Source of the DNA: Macrosoma leucophasiata
Lineage: Eukaryota > Arthropoda > Insecta > Lepidoptera > Hedylidae
Reading direction: 5' to 3'
DNA length: 64,000 bases
Assembly (NCBI GenBank): GCA_036365455.1
Contig: JAWQUS010000011.1
Location: forward strand, 8,390,001-8,454,000
Shown here: positions 54,073-63,471 of the stretch, piece after piece
Layout: every line of letters begins with the position of its first letter
How positions within the stretch are numbered: position 1 is the first letter of the stretch
The notes under the pieces: model-generated
Databases searched by the model: none
The model's input: only the letters and a program-made list of their open reading frames with translations
Told to the model about the DNA's origin: nothing
Translations under genes and position numbers: made by a program

Positions 54073-57000
54073 GTGAGTATATGTTAATGTTTTCTGTACA
54101 CAATGTTGAGGATAATTTATTTTGGATTCGTCATTGTTTGCGTAATACAAGTTGACAAACGGTAAACACTATCAGTTGTTAAGTTAAGTGCATTCATTTC
54201 TGGTTGTTCCGCTTCTCTGGCGGATATCAAGTACTTATAAACTGTAAGTGAAAAGTGTGTGTGTCTGTGAAAACACGGTGCACACTGACGTTGTTTAAAT
54301 TGTATACGATTTCTCATGTAATGATTTATAATCATCGGGAGCAGGCGTTTAAATATAAATTGTGACCACTGGCCAAGTGAATCGGCAAGAATTATTACAT
54401 ATCAAGTTCAAGGAGTACACGTCTATTTCAATCAATGTTTCTAACATTAAATCTCTTCATCAACAAAAAAAGGAAATATTAAAATACATCTCCTTAATTT
54501 ATGCAATGTATTTTCTAATAAATATCCGGTCGGTCACGTCGATGCTTTAATTGCATGGTGAAAAAGTCTTCTTTGCAATGTTTTTGCATGACAAGAAAGT
54601 ACTTCTATACTACTTCTATATAACTGTACCTGTATTTCATAAACTCATAGTCATTTATCGACACACTACCTGTAGATACACAAAACAAAACAAGGCACGA
54701 ATATTTCAGATAGAGGCATTCGTCAGGCGAGATGCACCTACAAAGGATCATTTGGAAATATTCCAGCAGAATATAGACCAGTTTAGGAGCTGCATCGATC
54801 AAAGCCTCGCCAAGATGGTGTCAGAGGTTAACGAGAAACAAATACAGCCGATTTTGACTGTAGTCGGCGATCAGTTGAATCGAGTGTCTAAAGCTGTAAG
54901 TTTTTTTTGTTTTGAAACGGTTGGATGATTAGTGGGACGTTTACCTTATTTTTTAACCTTTTAAACTTATTTTTAACTTTTGGAGCGCGTATGGCCCAGC
55001 GGCTGGCGTAGATCGTAAGTGATCTACTTGGTTAAGCATTACAGGCGCGGTCGGATGTGTTATCGAATCCTACTTTAGGCAGGTGGTGACTCGCATCTCC
55101 TTGGTGGGCCCCCCAAACAGCCAACCCGATGGTCGACGGGGGGCAACACTGTTGAGAGACGCTGGGGGTGTCGAGAGGTGTGGCTCCGGTTTCACCATCA
55201 CGAGCGAGTAATCTCGAGCTCGGAGCGGGCTTCCCCGCTATTATGCCTTTAGACACTTCCACCCCCGAGTGTATGGCTCTTGCAGAAATTTAGACAACAG
55301 CCTATTATCTAAATTTCTGCAAATGCCATACCTCTAGCGCCCCACTCTGACCGGCCAATGAAGGCAAGCCAGAGGTGAGAGACCTGATGCTCTGTCCGGC
55401 CGTACCTCTGTGTGGCGGACGAGGCGGAGCCCAGTTCTCTCGGAGGAACTCGAGATAATGGTAGGGGGTGGTGTCGCTACTCACCAACAGCTCGCTCTGC
55501 CCCCTTATTATTATTATTTTTATAAACTTATTTCCTAGATCAATTGTATTTTGTGAAATATGCATTTCCCGGTGAAGTGTTTTTTTAATACAGAACCGCT
55601 CAAGTGAACACACTGCCGCGTAAAGATTTTATTTCACTGAATATCAGCGAATGACCTCGTCATTTAGTGGCGACTTTCTTGAAAATGCGTGAATTGTATG
55701 TTTTTTTTTTAATGTAATGGACGTGGCAAACAAGCATGCAGTTCACATTGATGTTAAGTGATGACTGTAGCCTATAGACACCCACATGACCAAGATCAGA
55801 AGACCAAGGTCAAAATGCAGATGCGTTACCACTCCTGACGCCTAAGGTGATAAGCCTCTGTGCCGGAAATTTCAGGGCCGTACATTACCACCTGACCGGA
55901 ACACGATAGTGCTGAACACTACCCTTTAACGGCAAGTAAATTAGGCAATGCGGTGGTGACTACGCCCGCGAGCTCCGTCACTGGAGCTCTACCACCAGAT
56001 GTATTATGAGGTTATGATTCTAATTCATGATTCATCATTATTTTTTTTAAAACTACTTCTCAGTATTGCTCGACTACTAATAGTGCCTGATATTTATTAT
56101 TTATGAATGCTGCAATGATTTTTTAATGCACGATGAGTTCATATAAATTTAATATACAATTCGATATTTAAAATCGTTTGCTCTTAATGAATTGCTGATT
56201 ATTCGTTGCCAATCATAAGCCGTAACGTGAAATTACGAACATACATGAATTTTCGATTTTACACATAAAGCATTACACAGGCTTAATTACACAAAGCAAA
56301 GCACTTACACAGGCTTTTCTGAAAGTCCATCTCTAAAAGGGGTTAACATTTCAGTAAATTTTAGTCAGAGATTAATTTAAAGAGCGAAGAGAATAGAGAT
56401 TTACCAAATTCTTTTCTATTCATCTTTCAATCCCTCATTAAGATTTTTTTTATGTAATGAAAGTGGCAAACAAGCATGCAGTTCACATTGATGTTAAGTG
56501 ATGACTGCAGCCTATAGACACTTACACAAAGACCAAGGTCAAAGTGCAGATACGTTACCACTCCTGAGGCCTAAGGTGTTACGCCTCTGTGCCGGAAATT
56601 ACAGGGCCGTATATTACCACCTGACTGGAACACGATAGTGCTGAATACTACTAACACGATATAAATATGAACAGTTACCACGTCTCAACTTGGATATATT
56701 GCCAAATGTAAGAACGTGAAATTGCTTACTTACTTTAAGGGTATTAAAACCCTATTGAAAATGGCTCAGAAATTATGTACATTATCTTGAAGCACACATA
56801 ATGCTGCCTCTCTCCACATTAGGGAACAAGATATAATATGTTAAGCTGTTAACACTTTGATAACTATTTTAATTGCAAAATGTGAGAATTTTTTGCAAAC
56901 AAGCATGCAGTCACATTGATTAGTGAGTTAAGTGATAACTGCCGCCCACAGAAAGACCAGAGGTCAAAATGCAGGTGCGTTGCCACCCTTGAGACCTTAG

Positions 57001-57479
57001 ATGTTGTGTCTCTGTGATAGTTATTACGGGGCCCAATCTGTGGGGTCTGTCACTCTATCCGTCTGTATGTATATCTGGCTGTTTGTTCCGGCTAATCTCG
57101 GGAACGGCGGGACCGATTTTGACGGGACTTTCTCTGGCAGATAGCTTATGTAATAAGGAGTAACTAAGGCTACTTTTATACTAGCTGCGCCCACGACGAC
57201 GAGTGGTAACGCATCTGCATTTTGACTTCGGTCTTTGTGTGGGTGGGTGTCTATAGGCTGCAGTCATCACTTAACATCAATGTGAACTGCATGCTTGTTT
57301 GCCACTTCCGTAACATAAAAAAAATATCATGCGCGAAGTCGCGGGCACAGCTAGTAATAAAATATTTTTTCCACGAATTTCCTAATACGAATTTTTCATT
57401 TCAGTTCGATGATTTAACGGCTCCGAGGAATACTCCGGCGGCGACCGCAGCTGTAGAGACCGAGTCTGAAGCGAATTGA
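54022..57479 (+). CDS. gene B: small secreted protein, 3 exons
   Basis: Joined from 54022-54072, 54710-54895 and 57405-57479, giving 103 codons plus stop. Residues 1-17 (MIARVGILLSLLLVCVD) are a strong signal peptide, with probable cleavage after the IEA of exon 2. The next residues are FVRR-DAPTKDH. Moth apolipophorin-III precursors, as I recall them, also have a signal peptide, a short propeptide ending in RR, and a mature protein starting DAP. The mature part is largely predicted amphipathic helix (LEIFQQNIDQFRSCIDQSL, AKMVSEVNEKQIQPILTVV). Exon 3 gives an Ala/Thr/Glu-rich tail (PAATAAVETESEAN). At about 80 mature residues it is half the length of apolipophorin-III, so it is at most a short relative. 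Both introns are phase 0. The intron 1 acceptor (AATATTTCAG) has a weak pyrimidine tract, but the other nearby AG gives a stop within the exon. Confidence 0.65.
54710..54895 (+). CDS. gene B exon 2
   Basis: Sixty-two codons, IEAFVRRDAP to LNRVSKA, donor GCTGTAAGT. Confidence 0.7.
54980..55510. repeat. GC-rich SINE-like insert in gene B intron 2
   Basis: Starts GGAGCGCGTATGGCCCAGCG, with a TTATCGAATCC B-box-like motif. GC content is far above its surroundings. A 14-bp hairpin (TGCAGAAATTTAGA at 55281-55294 and its inverse at 55308-55321) divides it. Minus-strand frames such as LEVSKG-like and PLDTPSVSQQCCPPSTIGL look like translated repeat. No second copy in the window. Confidence 0.4.
55701..55999 (-). 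repeat. R2 repeat, near full length
   Basis: Poly-T, AATGTAATGGACGTGGCAAA to GGAGCTCTACCACCAG. Carries a small extra piece near 55790 (ACCAAGATCAGAAGACCAAG). Confidence 0.9.
56444..56655 (-). repeat. R2 repeat, truncated
   Basis: TTTTTTTATGTAATGAAAGT to GATAGTGCTGAATACTA; the distal 80 bp are missing. Confidence 0.85.
56893..57031 (-). repeat. R2 repeat, truncated and diverged
   Basis: GCAAACAAGCATGCAGTCAC to GATAGTTATTACGGGGCCC. Confidence 0.75.
57032..57360. mobile_element. R10 Helitron-like element split by R2
   Basis: CGGGAACGGCGGGACCGATT, ACGGGACTTTCTCTGGCAG, CTAGCTGCGCCCACGACG, then an R2 piece, then GCGCGAAGTCGCGGGCACAG and CTAG. Confidence 0.7.
57200..57325 (+). repeat. R2 A-rich half, gene B intron 2
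   Basis: GAGTGGTAACGCATCTGCAT to CCACTTCCGTAACATAAAAA, about 80 bp before the exon 3 acceptor. Confidence 0.85.
57405..57479 (+). CDS. gene B exon 3
   Basis: Twenty-four codons plus TGA: FDDLTAPRNTPAATAAVETE and SEAN. Acceptor ATTTTTCATTTCAG. The downstream sequence has only ATTAAA-type signals (near 57531 and 57552). Confidence 0.7.
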   Translation, partial: FDDLTAPRNTPAATAAVETESEAN

Positions 57480-57736
57480 CGAGAATATTGTAATGAGAGA
57501 ATAACGGTTTAATTTATTACCTGCATCGAATATTAAATTTTAGTAAGACAACATTAAACATGCGGTTTTATTTTATAGCGAATATTACAACAGCGTTTTT
57601 TTATGTATCTAGAGTACATTTTTTTAGCATCAGACAGAAGGAACTTAGGTGTTTTTTTAGGTAAGTTTTATAAAAAAGTTAAAAAATGTCGATCTTTATG
57701 CCGATAGCTAATGATCCCCATACAATACTGTTTTAA

Positions 57737-58014
57737 TTATTTTAATATTATTTTGCATTAACACATGCTTGTAAAATATATTTATTTAAAGAAAAATGGG
57801 AAGAAAAATTTGACTTCAGGCGAGACTCGAACTCGCGGCCACTGGGAATCTAGTCCAGCCGCTCTTCCAACTGAGCTACCGAAGTCCTGCCCGATTTGTC
57901 AAATCTTTCCTTCACATTTATTGCATTGCCTTATGGTGGCAGCAGCGCCATCTATTGCCAAACTATGCTAGTTAGGCAACCGATATAATGGACTTTGCAG
58001 TTTATTGAATATCG
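57737..58014 (-). repeat. SINE-c, long copy
   Basis: Tail GCATTAACACATGCTTG, tRNA-like module ending about 57886 (CCGCTCTTCCAACTGAGCTA). A further 125 bp (CGATTTGTCAAATCTTTCCT...GGCAACCGATATAATGG) is also present beside the module at 61.3 kb. The repeat therefore extends well beyond the tRNA head. Confidence 0.75.
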
Positions 58015-58034
58015 TTTACAAAAACAATTAATAA

Positions 58035-58128
58035 TTGTTTTTATATTATTTTGCATTAACACATGCTTGTGAAATATATTTATTTAAAGAAAATTTTTCT
58101 TTCCATTTTTCTTTAAGTAAATACTGTT
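58035..58128 (-). repeat. SINE-c tail fragment
   Basis: GCATTAACACATGCTTGTGA, then AAATTTTTCTTTCCATTTTT, tail joined to an inverted piece of the module-proximal sequence. Confidence 0.65.
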
Positions 58129-58289
58129 TTATTTTCAAATATTAGCTTATAAACAATACTTTTTTGAATTACGTAACAGTAGTAATAATGATTTTTCGCA
58201 ATAACACATGCGAGTGAACTTTAGAAATTAGAGAAAAAAAAATTTTCTTGAATACATAGCAGTAATTGGCAACATATTTATTTTATATT

Positions 58290-59165
58290 TAAAAAGCTGT
58301 GCCCGCGACTTCGTCCACGTGAGAAAAAATATGATTGTTCAGTATCTACCCGGACGAAGTCGTGGGCGCAGCTAGTATTAAGGTAGCCTAAGTTACACCT
58401 TATTACGTCAGCTATCTGCCAGTGAAAGACCCGTCAAAATCGGAGACACTTAATCTCTATTTATTTGTATGTAGGTATGTATGTATGTATGGAGATAAAA
58501 GTAGCCTAAGTTACTCCTTATCACATCAGCTATCTGCCAATGAAAGTCCCGTCAAAATCGAAGACACTCAAATTCTTTTTATTTGCATGTTGGTATGTAT
58601 GTATGTCTGTATGGAGATAAAAGTAGCCTAAGTTACTCCTTATTACATCAGCTACCTACCCGTGGAAGTCCCGTCAAAGTCGGATACACTCCAATTCTAC
58701 TTATTTGTATGTAGGTATGTATGTATATATGGATGTATGGAGATAAAAGTAGCCTATGTTACTCCTTATTACATCAGCTACCTACCCGTGGAAGTCTCGT
58801 CAAAGTCGGATACACTCCAATTCTACTTATTTGTATGTAGGTATGTATGTATGTATGGATTAATGGAGATAAAAGTGGCCTAAGTTACTCCTTATTACAT
58901 CAGCTATCTGCCCGTGGAAGTCCCGTCAAAGTCGGATACACTCCAATCTACTTATTTGTATGTAGGTATGTATGTATGTATGGATGTATGGCAATAAAAG
59001 TAGCCTAAGTTACTCCTTGTCACATCAGCTATCTGCCAGTGAAAGTCCCGTCAAAATCGGTTCAGCCGTTCCCAAGGTTAGCCCCGCCAAACAGACAGAC
59101 AGACAGACAAAAATTGTAAAAAATGTTATTTTGGTATATGTACCGTGTATATATACATATGCTTT
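58290..59165. mobile_element. R10 Helitron-like element with minisatellite
   Basis: GTGCCCGCGACTTCGTCCAC and CGGACGAAGTCGTGGGCGCA then GCTAG. Six minisatellite units follow, then TCAGCCGTTCCCAAGGTTAG, a GACA tract and CGTGTATATATACA. Confidence 0.7.
58383..59060 (+). repeat. minisatellite, six units of 118-126 bp
   Basis: Units start GTAGCCTAAGTTAC at 58383, 58501, 58624, 58749, 58875 and 59000. Each carries a CCCGTCAAA block and a TATGTATG block. The inverse of the unit occurs at 44.5-45.1 kb. Confidence 0.9.
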
Positions 59166-59495
59166 CAGTAAAAAGCTGTTATTTTAATATTACAAACAGA
59201 CACTCCAATTTTATTTATTTGTATAGATTAAACTTATGCGTTCTCTTAAACGTCTCCTATTAAAGACCTAAAGAAGTAGTGGTCAAGAATACAAAAAAAA
59301 ACGGATTACGACATTGTAATGACAACAAATTAAAAAAGAATACGTTTATCACGCACGCAATATGTAGAACATGGTATTTCTAATAAAGTCGGATTATATA
59401 CAATGACAATTTTGATGTCATATCATAGACAAAAAGTTTTGTGATTCCTGCTACTGGATTTTACTTCTGTGCAATGCTAAAAAAATGCACTATAG

Positions 59496-59740
59496 GTAAT
59501 GAACGTGGCAAACAAGCATGCAGTTCACATTGAGGTTAAGTGTTGACTGCAGCCTATAGACACCTACATAAAGACCAGCGGTCAAAATGCGGATGCGTTA
59601 CCACTTCTGAGGCCTAAGGTGTTATGCCTCTGTGCCGGATCACGATAGTGCCGGACACTATCATACAGCGGCAGGTAGGTTAGGTTATCCGGTGCTGCCT
59701 ACGCCCTCGAGCTTCTACACTTGGAACTCTATCACCAGTA
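59496..59740 (-). repeat. R2 repeat with internal deletion
   Basis: GGTAATGAACGTGGCAAACA to GGAACTCTATCACCAGT. The segment between CTCTGTGCCGGA and CACGATAGTG is deleted. Confidence 0.8.
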
Positions 59741-59999
59741 AAATGCAATATTGTCAGCTCAATAAAACGTGTAGGTTTACGTGTTGGTTACGAGTAATAA
59801 AGAAACTTGTCCCCAAATCATTATTTGTATTTGTTCTTGATTGGGGAACAAACAAAGAAATTCAGCGAGTATTTGCTAAAGTTAAGATTAAATAGCCGCA
59901 AAGAAACCCGAAGAAAATTCTGGGGGGTCTACTATCATACTTCGAAATACAATGAAAACTCTTGAAATTTTGAAACAAATATTTTGCTACGTAACTTTC

Positions 60000-60165
60000 C
60001 CCATGATTCGCCAGTTACGTTTTGTCAATGCACAATTTTGACAAGACGTGCCTTTTAAAATCTATAGGCACATCACCAAGCTCCGAGTATGGCACTGGGA
60101 AACTGCCAAAAAATTTAAATGCATTTACCCCCAACCCGGGATTGAACTCAGAAACCAAGCGTAAC
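60000..60165 (-). repeat. SINE-b copy, diverged
   Basis: GATTCGCCAGTTACGTTTTG to CAACCCGGGATTGAACTCAG. Confidence 0.6.
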
Positions 60166-60438
60166 AGGAATATGTACTTTATCTAAAATATAAAAATTTA
60201 CGACGATACCGCTTTCCGATATAATCTAAGGGTGGCATAAAAAAACTGGCGAAATAGGTAAAATCTGAAATTGTATAATTAAGATGTTTGGTCTAATAAT
60301 GACAGATTGTGATTTTCTTCAAACAAATATCTAGTAATGAAATAAAAACGCTGATGTTTGTAGGAATACTGTATTCACTTATCGTCATTGTGATTTGAAT
60401 GCTTGTTTATCTTGTGACTGAAGTTTTATATTAGGATA

Positions 60439-60900
60439 AAATATAACTGCGTTAAGAAAAACCGACTTCAAAACTGAAAAGTAAAAAATAATAAAGATTT
60501 AATTGTAATTATATACTACCTATTATTTATATGTGCTATTTACTAAAAGGTTTGAAGTCGATGCCAAGCCTTACACAAATAATTATATTTTAATCACTTA
60601 AATATGAATACGAGCAAATATACACCGAACAAAACGTAACCGGCGAATCGTGGGTGTTTGCATGTATATGCTTGAATTCATGCATTTAAGTACCTCTGCC
60701 TACCCCTTCGGGGATTACAGGCGTGAAGTTACGTTTTAATACAATGAAATGCCTACTTTAGTGATTTTGGCTTAGCACCGACTTCAAACCTATTAGTAAA
60801 TAGCACATATCAATAATAGGTAGTATATAATTACAATTAAATCTTTATTATTTTTTACTTTTCAGTTAAGAAGTCGGTTTTTCTTAACGCAGTTATATTT
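60439..60900. repeat. R12 inverted pair around a SINE-b end
   Basis: Arms 60439-60568 and 60769-60900 are inverse copies (CTGCGTTAAGAAAAACCGAC versus GTCGGTTTTTCTTAACGCAG). A single arm also lies at 25511-25602. Confidence 0.75.
60637..60742 (+). repeat. SINE-b distal end
   Basis: AACGTAACCGGCGAATCGTG to CGGGGATTACAGGCGTGAAG and TTACGTTTT. Inside the R12 inverted pair. Confidence 0.75.
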
Positions 60901-61112
60901 ATTTAATACTTTTTAGTTTATTGCTGCATTGTCCATTAGATTAATGTTCACATCTGTTAATTTTGTAAAATCTGACTCTTTTAGCTTCGTGACAATTAGA
61001 TACCTAATTTAAATTGTTTAGGTGTGTCGATACAAAATTATTACACGACTATACGAAATCAATGAAAAAACTTTTATCCACGAAGGAGGAAATAAGCTGT
61101 GTTGTGTCGTCG

Positions 61113-61223
61113 ATGAGTAAATGTGTCATTGTCATCTTGTTGTCATGCGCATTAGGACTATCTAGGACGTCAGTGGATTCAACGCACTGTATGACAACTC
61201 GCCGTCTATTCTTATTCCTTTAG
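61113..61223 (+). CDS. candidate signal-peptide ORF, 36 codons
   Basis: MSKCVIVILLSCALGLSRTS followed by VDSTHCMTTRRLFLFL and a stop. The start has the n-region and hydrophobic core of a signal peptide, reminiscent of gene A and B exon 1. There is no clear TATA/initiator pair and no strong donor. It could be a first exon with a weak donor (GACGTCAGT) or chance. Confidence 0.25.
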   Translation: MSKCVIVILLSCALGLSRTSVDSTHCMTTRRLFLFL

Positions 61224-61249
61224 TCTGAGGTGAAATTTAGTAAAAAAAT

Positions 61250-61524
61250 GATATTCAATAAACTGAAAAGTCTATTATATCGGTTGCCTAACTAGCATAG
61301 TTGGTAATAGATGCTGCTACCATAAAGCAATGCAATAGATGTGAAGGAAAGATTTGACAAATCGGGCAGGGCTTCAGTAGCTCAATTGGAAGAGCGGCTG
61401 GACTAGATTCCCAGTAGGTCGCGAGTTCGAGCCTCGCCTGAAGTCAAATTTTTCTTTCCATTTTTCTTTAAAAATAAAATATATTTCACAAGCATGTGTT
61501 AATGCGAAATAATATAAAAAAAAA
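61250..61524 (+). repeat. SINE-c, long copy
   Basis: TTATATCGGTTGCCTAACTA, GGAAAGATTTGACAAATCGG, module from about 61370 (CTTCAGTAGCTCAATTGGAA, GCGAGTTCGAGCCTCGC), tail TTCACAAGCATGTGTTAATG. Same order as 57737-58014 inverted. Confidence 0.75.
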
Positions 61525-61529
61525 AATGC

Positions 61530-61703
61530 TCATAAAATAAAAACTAATGGGCCTATCTGAATCAAATTTTTATGGGACCTATTCGGTACTTTTTCTCAAA
61601 ATTACGTAAATCGGCCCAGAAATCTCAGCGAAATTCGCGTACATACATAAAAAATATATCGGCCGAATTGAGAACCTTCGCGTTTTTTGAACTCAGTTAA
61701 AAA
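61530..61703 (+). repeat. retroelement 3'-end-like repeat
   Basis: ACTAATGGGCCTATCTGAAT, GGGACCTATTCGGTACTTTT, CCGAATTGAGAACCTTCGCG. The terminal part also occurs near 24120, 36050 and 36520 (GAGAACCTCCTCCTTTTTT). Confidence 0.5.
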
Positions 61704-62059
61704 TTATTAAGGCGAACACTTTAAGAATCGGATCCGCGTACGGTTCACTTGAAAACTTTCTACAAACATGCGACGTTTGAGGGCTCGCGCAAATATTTGA
61801 AATCCGACCTATTCTACTTTTGCTTCGAACAAATTCAGTGCTATTTGTTGTTAGAAAATTTTCGGAATACCTTGGTTTTATGAACACAAGATTCCAATCG
61901 TAGCTACAGGTTACTTTCGAGGCGGATTCGTTTTTAAGACACCATTATTTACGTGCTTGGCGTTTTAACGATTATATTTCTACGATACATTTTTACTACC
62001 TGTAGGTACAGGTAATGAAAAGGCTAGACATTTTCCAAGTACATTAAAATGCTCACATA
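61704..62059. other. no feature recognised
   Basis: A 64-codon minus-strand ORF at 61693-61887 has no motif. Confidence 0.4.
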
Positions 62060-62345
62060 TAACGTAAGTTCACGCCTGTAATCCCCGAAGGGGTGGGCAG
62101 AGGTAAATGCATGCATTCAAGCATACATTCTAACACCCACGATTCGCCGGTTACGTTTCGGCCCAAGTAACAGGTGGTGAGCCTGTTGACATCTCCGGGC
62201 ACATTACCAATCTTCGATGTACTGCGAAATTTCCAGAAAATAGAAAAATACCAATGGAAACAGAGATAAAGGACTTTACACTATTATCTCTGATAACTCT
62301 CTACCCGGGAATCGAACCCAGGACCTCAGCGTAGTAGTAGTGGAG
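62060..62345 (-). repeat. SINE-b, near full length
   Basis: AACGTAAGTTCACGCCTGTA to CCCGGGAATCGAACCCAGGA and CTCAGCGTAGTAGTAGTGG. Second best copy of the family. Confidence 0.8.
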
Positions 62346-62690
62346 TGCTCATATATGAACGTCTAAATTACGATTAAAGCAAAGCGAATTATTATCCACA
62401 AAAAACGTATAAATAACATCTAACGTAGTGACCGTAATTGTATGTACTAGTTGTGAATGTGTGAACCCACAAAGTTTGTACATGGGAAGTAGAGTTTTGG
62501 TCGCGACTGTTTTCAGTGCATGCATGCGTGATTTTAAATTGGTGCTCCATAATTTGTTGGGAAACTAGGGTCCATTAATTGTTGCGAAGAAATGTCATGA
62601 GTTGGAAGTGATACATTACGATTTTGCGAATTATTTATTTAATCGACTATTTGGATTGGCTAGAGTTTACATCAAGCTGACTTTTAAATT

Positions 62691-62740
62691 GGTCTTTGTG
62701 TGGATGTCTATATGCTGTAGTTATCACTTAACATCAATAT
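62691..62740 (+). repeat. R2 fragment
   Basis: GGTCTTTGTGTGGATGTCTA and ATCACTTAACATCAATAT. Confidence 0.65.
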
Positions 62741-62751
62741 ATCTTTATTCT

Positions 62752-62906
62752 TTTGACGTGACAACGTCTTAAATTAGGTTGCGGCTCGGAGTCACTCATT
62801 AAAAAGTGTAACGCCCGGTAACGTAACGATGAGTCACCGAACGAGAGAGAGGCCTGCCGGACCGGCGAATGCCTTTCTACCGAGAAAAAGACGTTGTCAC
62901 GTAAAA
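62752..62906. mobile_element. 155-bp MITE-like inverted element
   Basis: TTTGACGTGACAACGTCTT-type end at 62752-62770 and its inverse (AAGACGTTGTCACGTAAA) at 62888-62906, one mismatch. GC-rich centre. A further 12-bp inverted pair (CCCGACTTAGCC/GGCTAAGTCGGG) lies at about 62998-63040. Confidence 0.65.
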
Positions 62907-63121
62907 TCTTCGCCCGTAAAACCGACTTTACAGGCAACCAGTTTTTTTATTTTATCTTCTTCCTCGTCTTGGTTGGGCGAGATGGGTACCGCGGGCGCCC
63001 CCGACTTAGCCCCTTAGTTAAGGTCGACTGGCTAAGTCGGGACGTTTACGTTCAAAATGTTTGGGAAATGCTATTTTGCAAACTTTGCGAAATACTTGAC
63101 GCCAAAACTTTAGTAAACCCA

Positions 63122-63471
63122 TTTTTTAGTGTTCCGTAGGGTAGGTTAAACAAGGAACCCTTATAGTTTCGCCATCTCCGTCTGTCTGTCCGTCTGTCCG
63201 TCTGCGGTTTAGTGCAAAAACTGTTGGTACTAGAGACTTGAAATTTGGCACAAATATACAAAAAGCAAGAATCATAATCACGCCAACAATGTGGTAGAAT
63301 AAAAACATGAAAAAAAAAATGTTTAGAGTACCTCCCCTACATGTAACGCGCGGATTTATTTTTATTTTTCGTTTTCTATAGTGTGGAATATTGTTGGATA
63401 GGTCTTTCAAAAATGTTAGGGATGTACAAATATCGTTTTTCGATTTAGTTAACTGTTCGTGACTTATTAAG
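63122..63471 (-). repeat. R1 element, subfamily b, truncated
   Basis: GTGTTCCGTAGGGTAGG to TTCGATTTAGTTAACTGTTC and GTGACTTATTAAG. The distal half is missing. GTCT tract near 63180-63202. Confidence 0.8.

Noticed and set aside
54676..54895. Alternative gene B exon 2 starting at the CTGTAG acceptor near 54675
   Set aside because: With phase 0 from exon 1 the frame hits a stop (TAG) before the exon ends. The ATATTTCAG acceptor keeps the frame open.
58422..58883. Repetitive ORFs with LYLFVCRYVCMYG repeats
   Set aside because: Translation of the 125-bp minisatellite.
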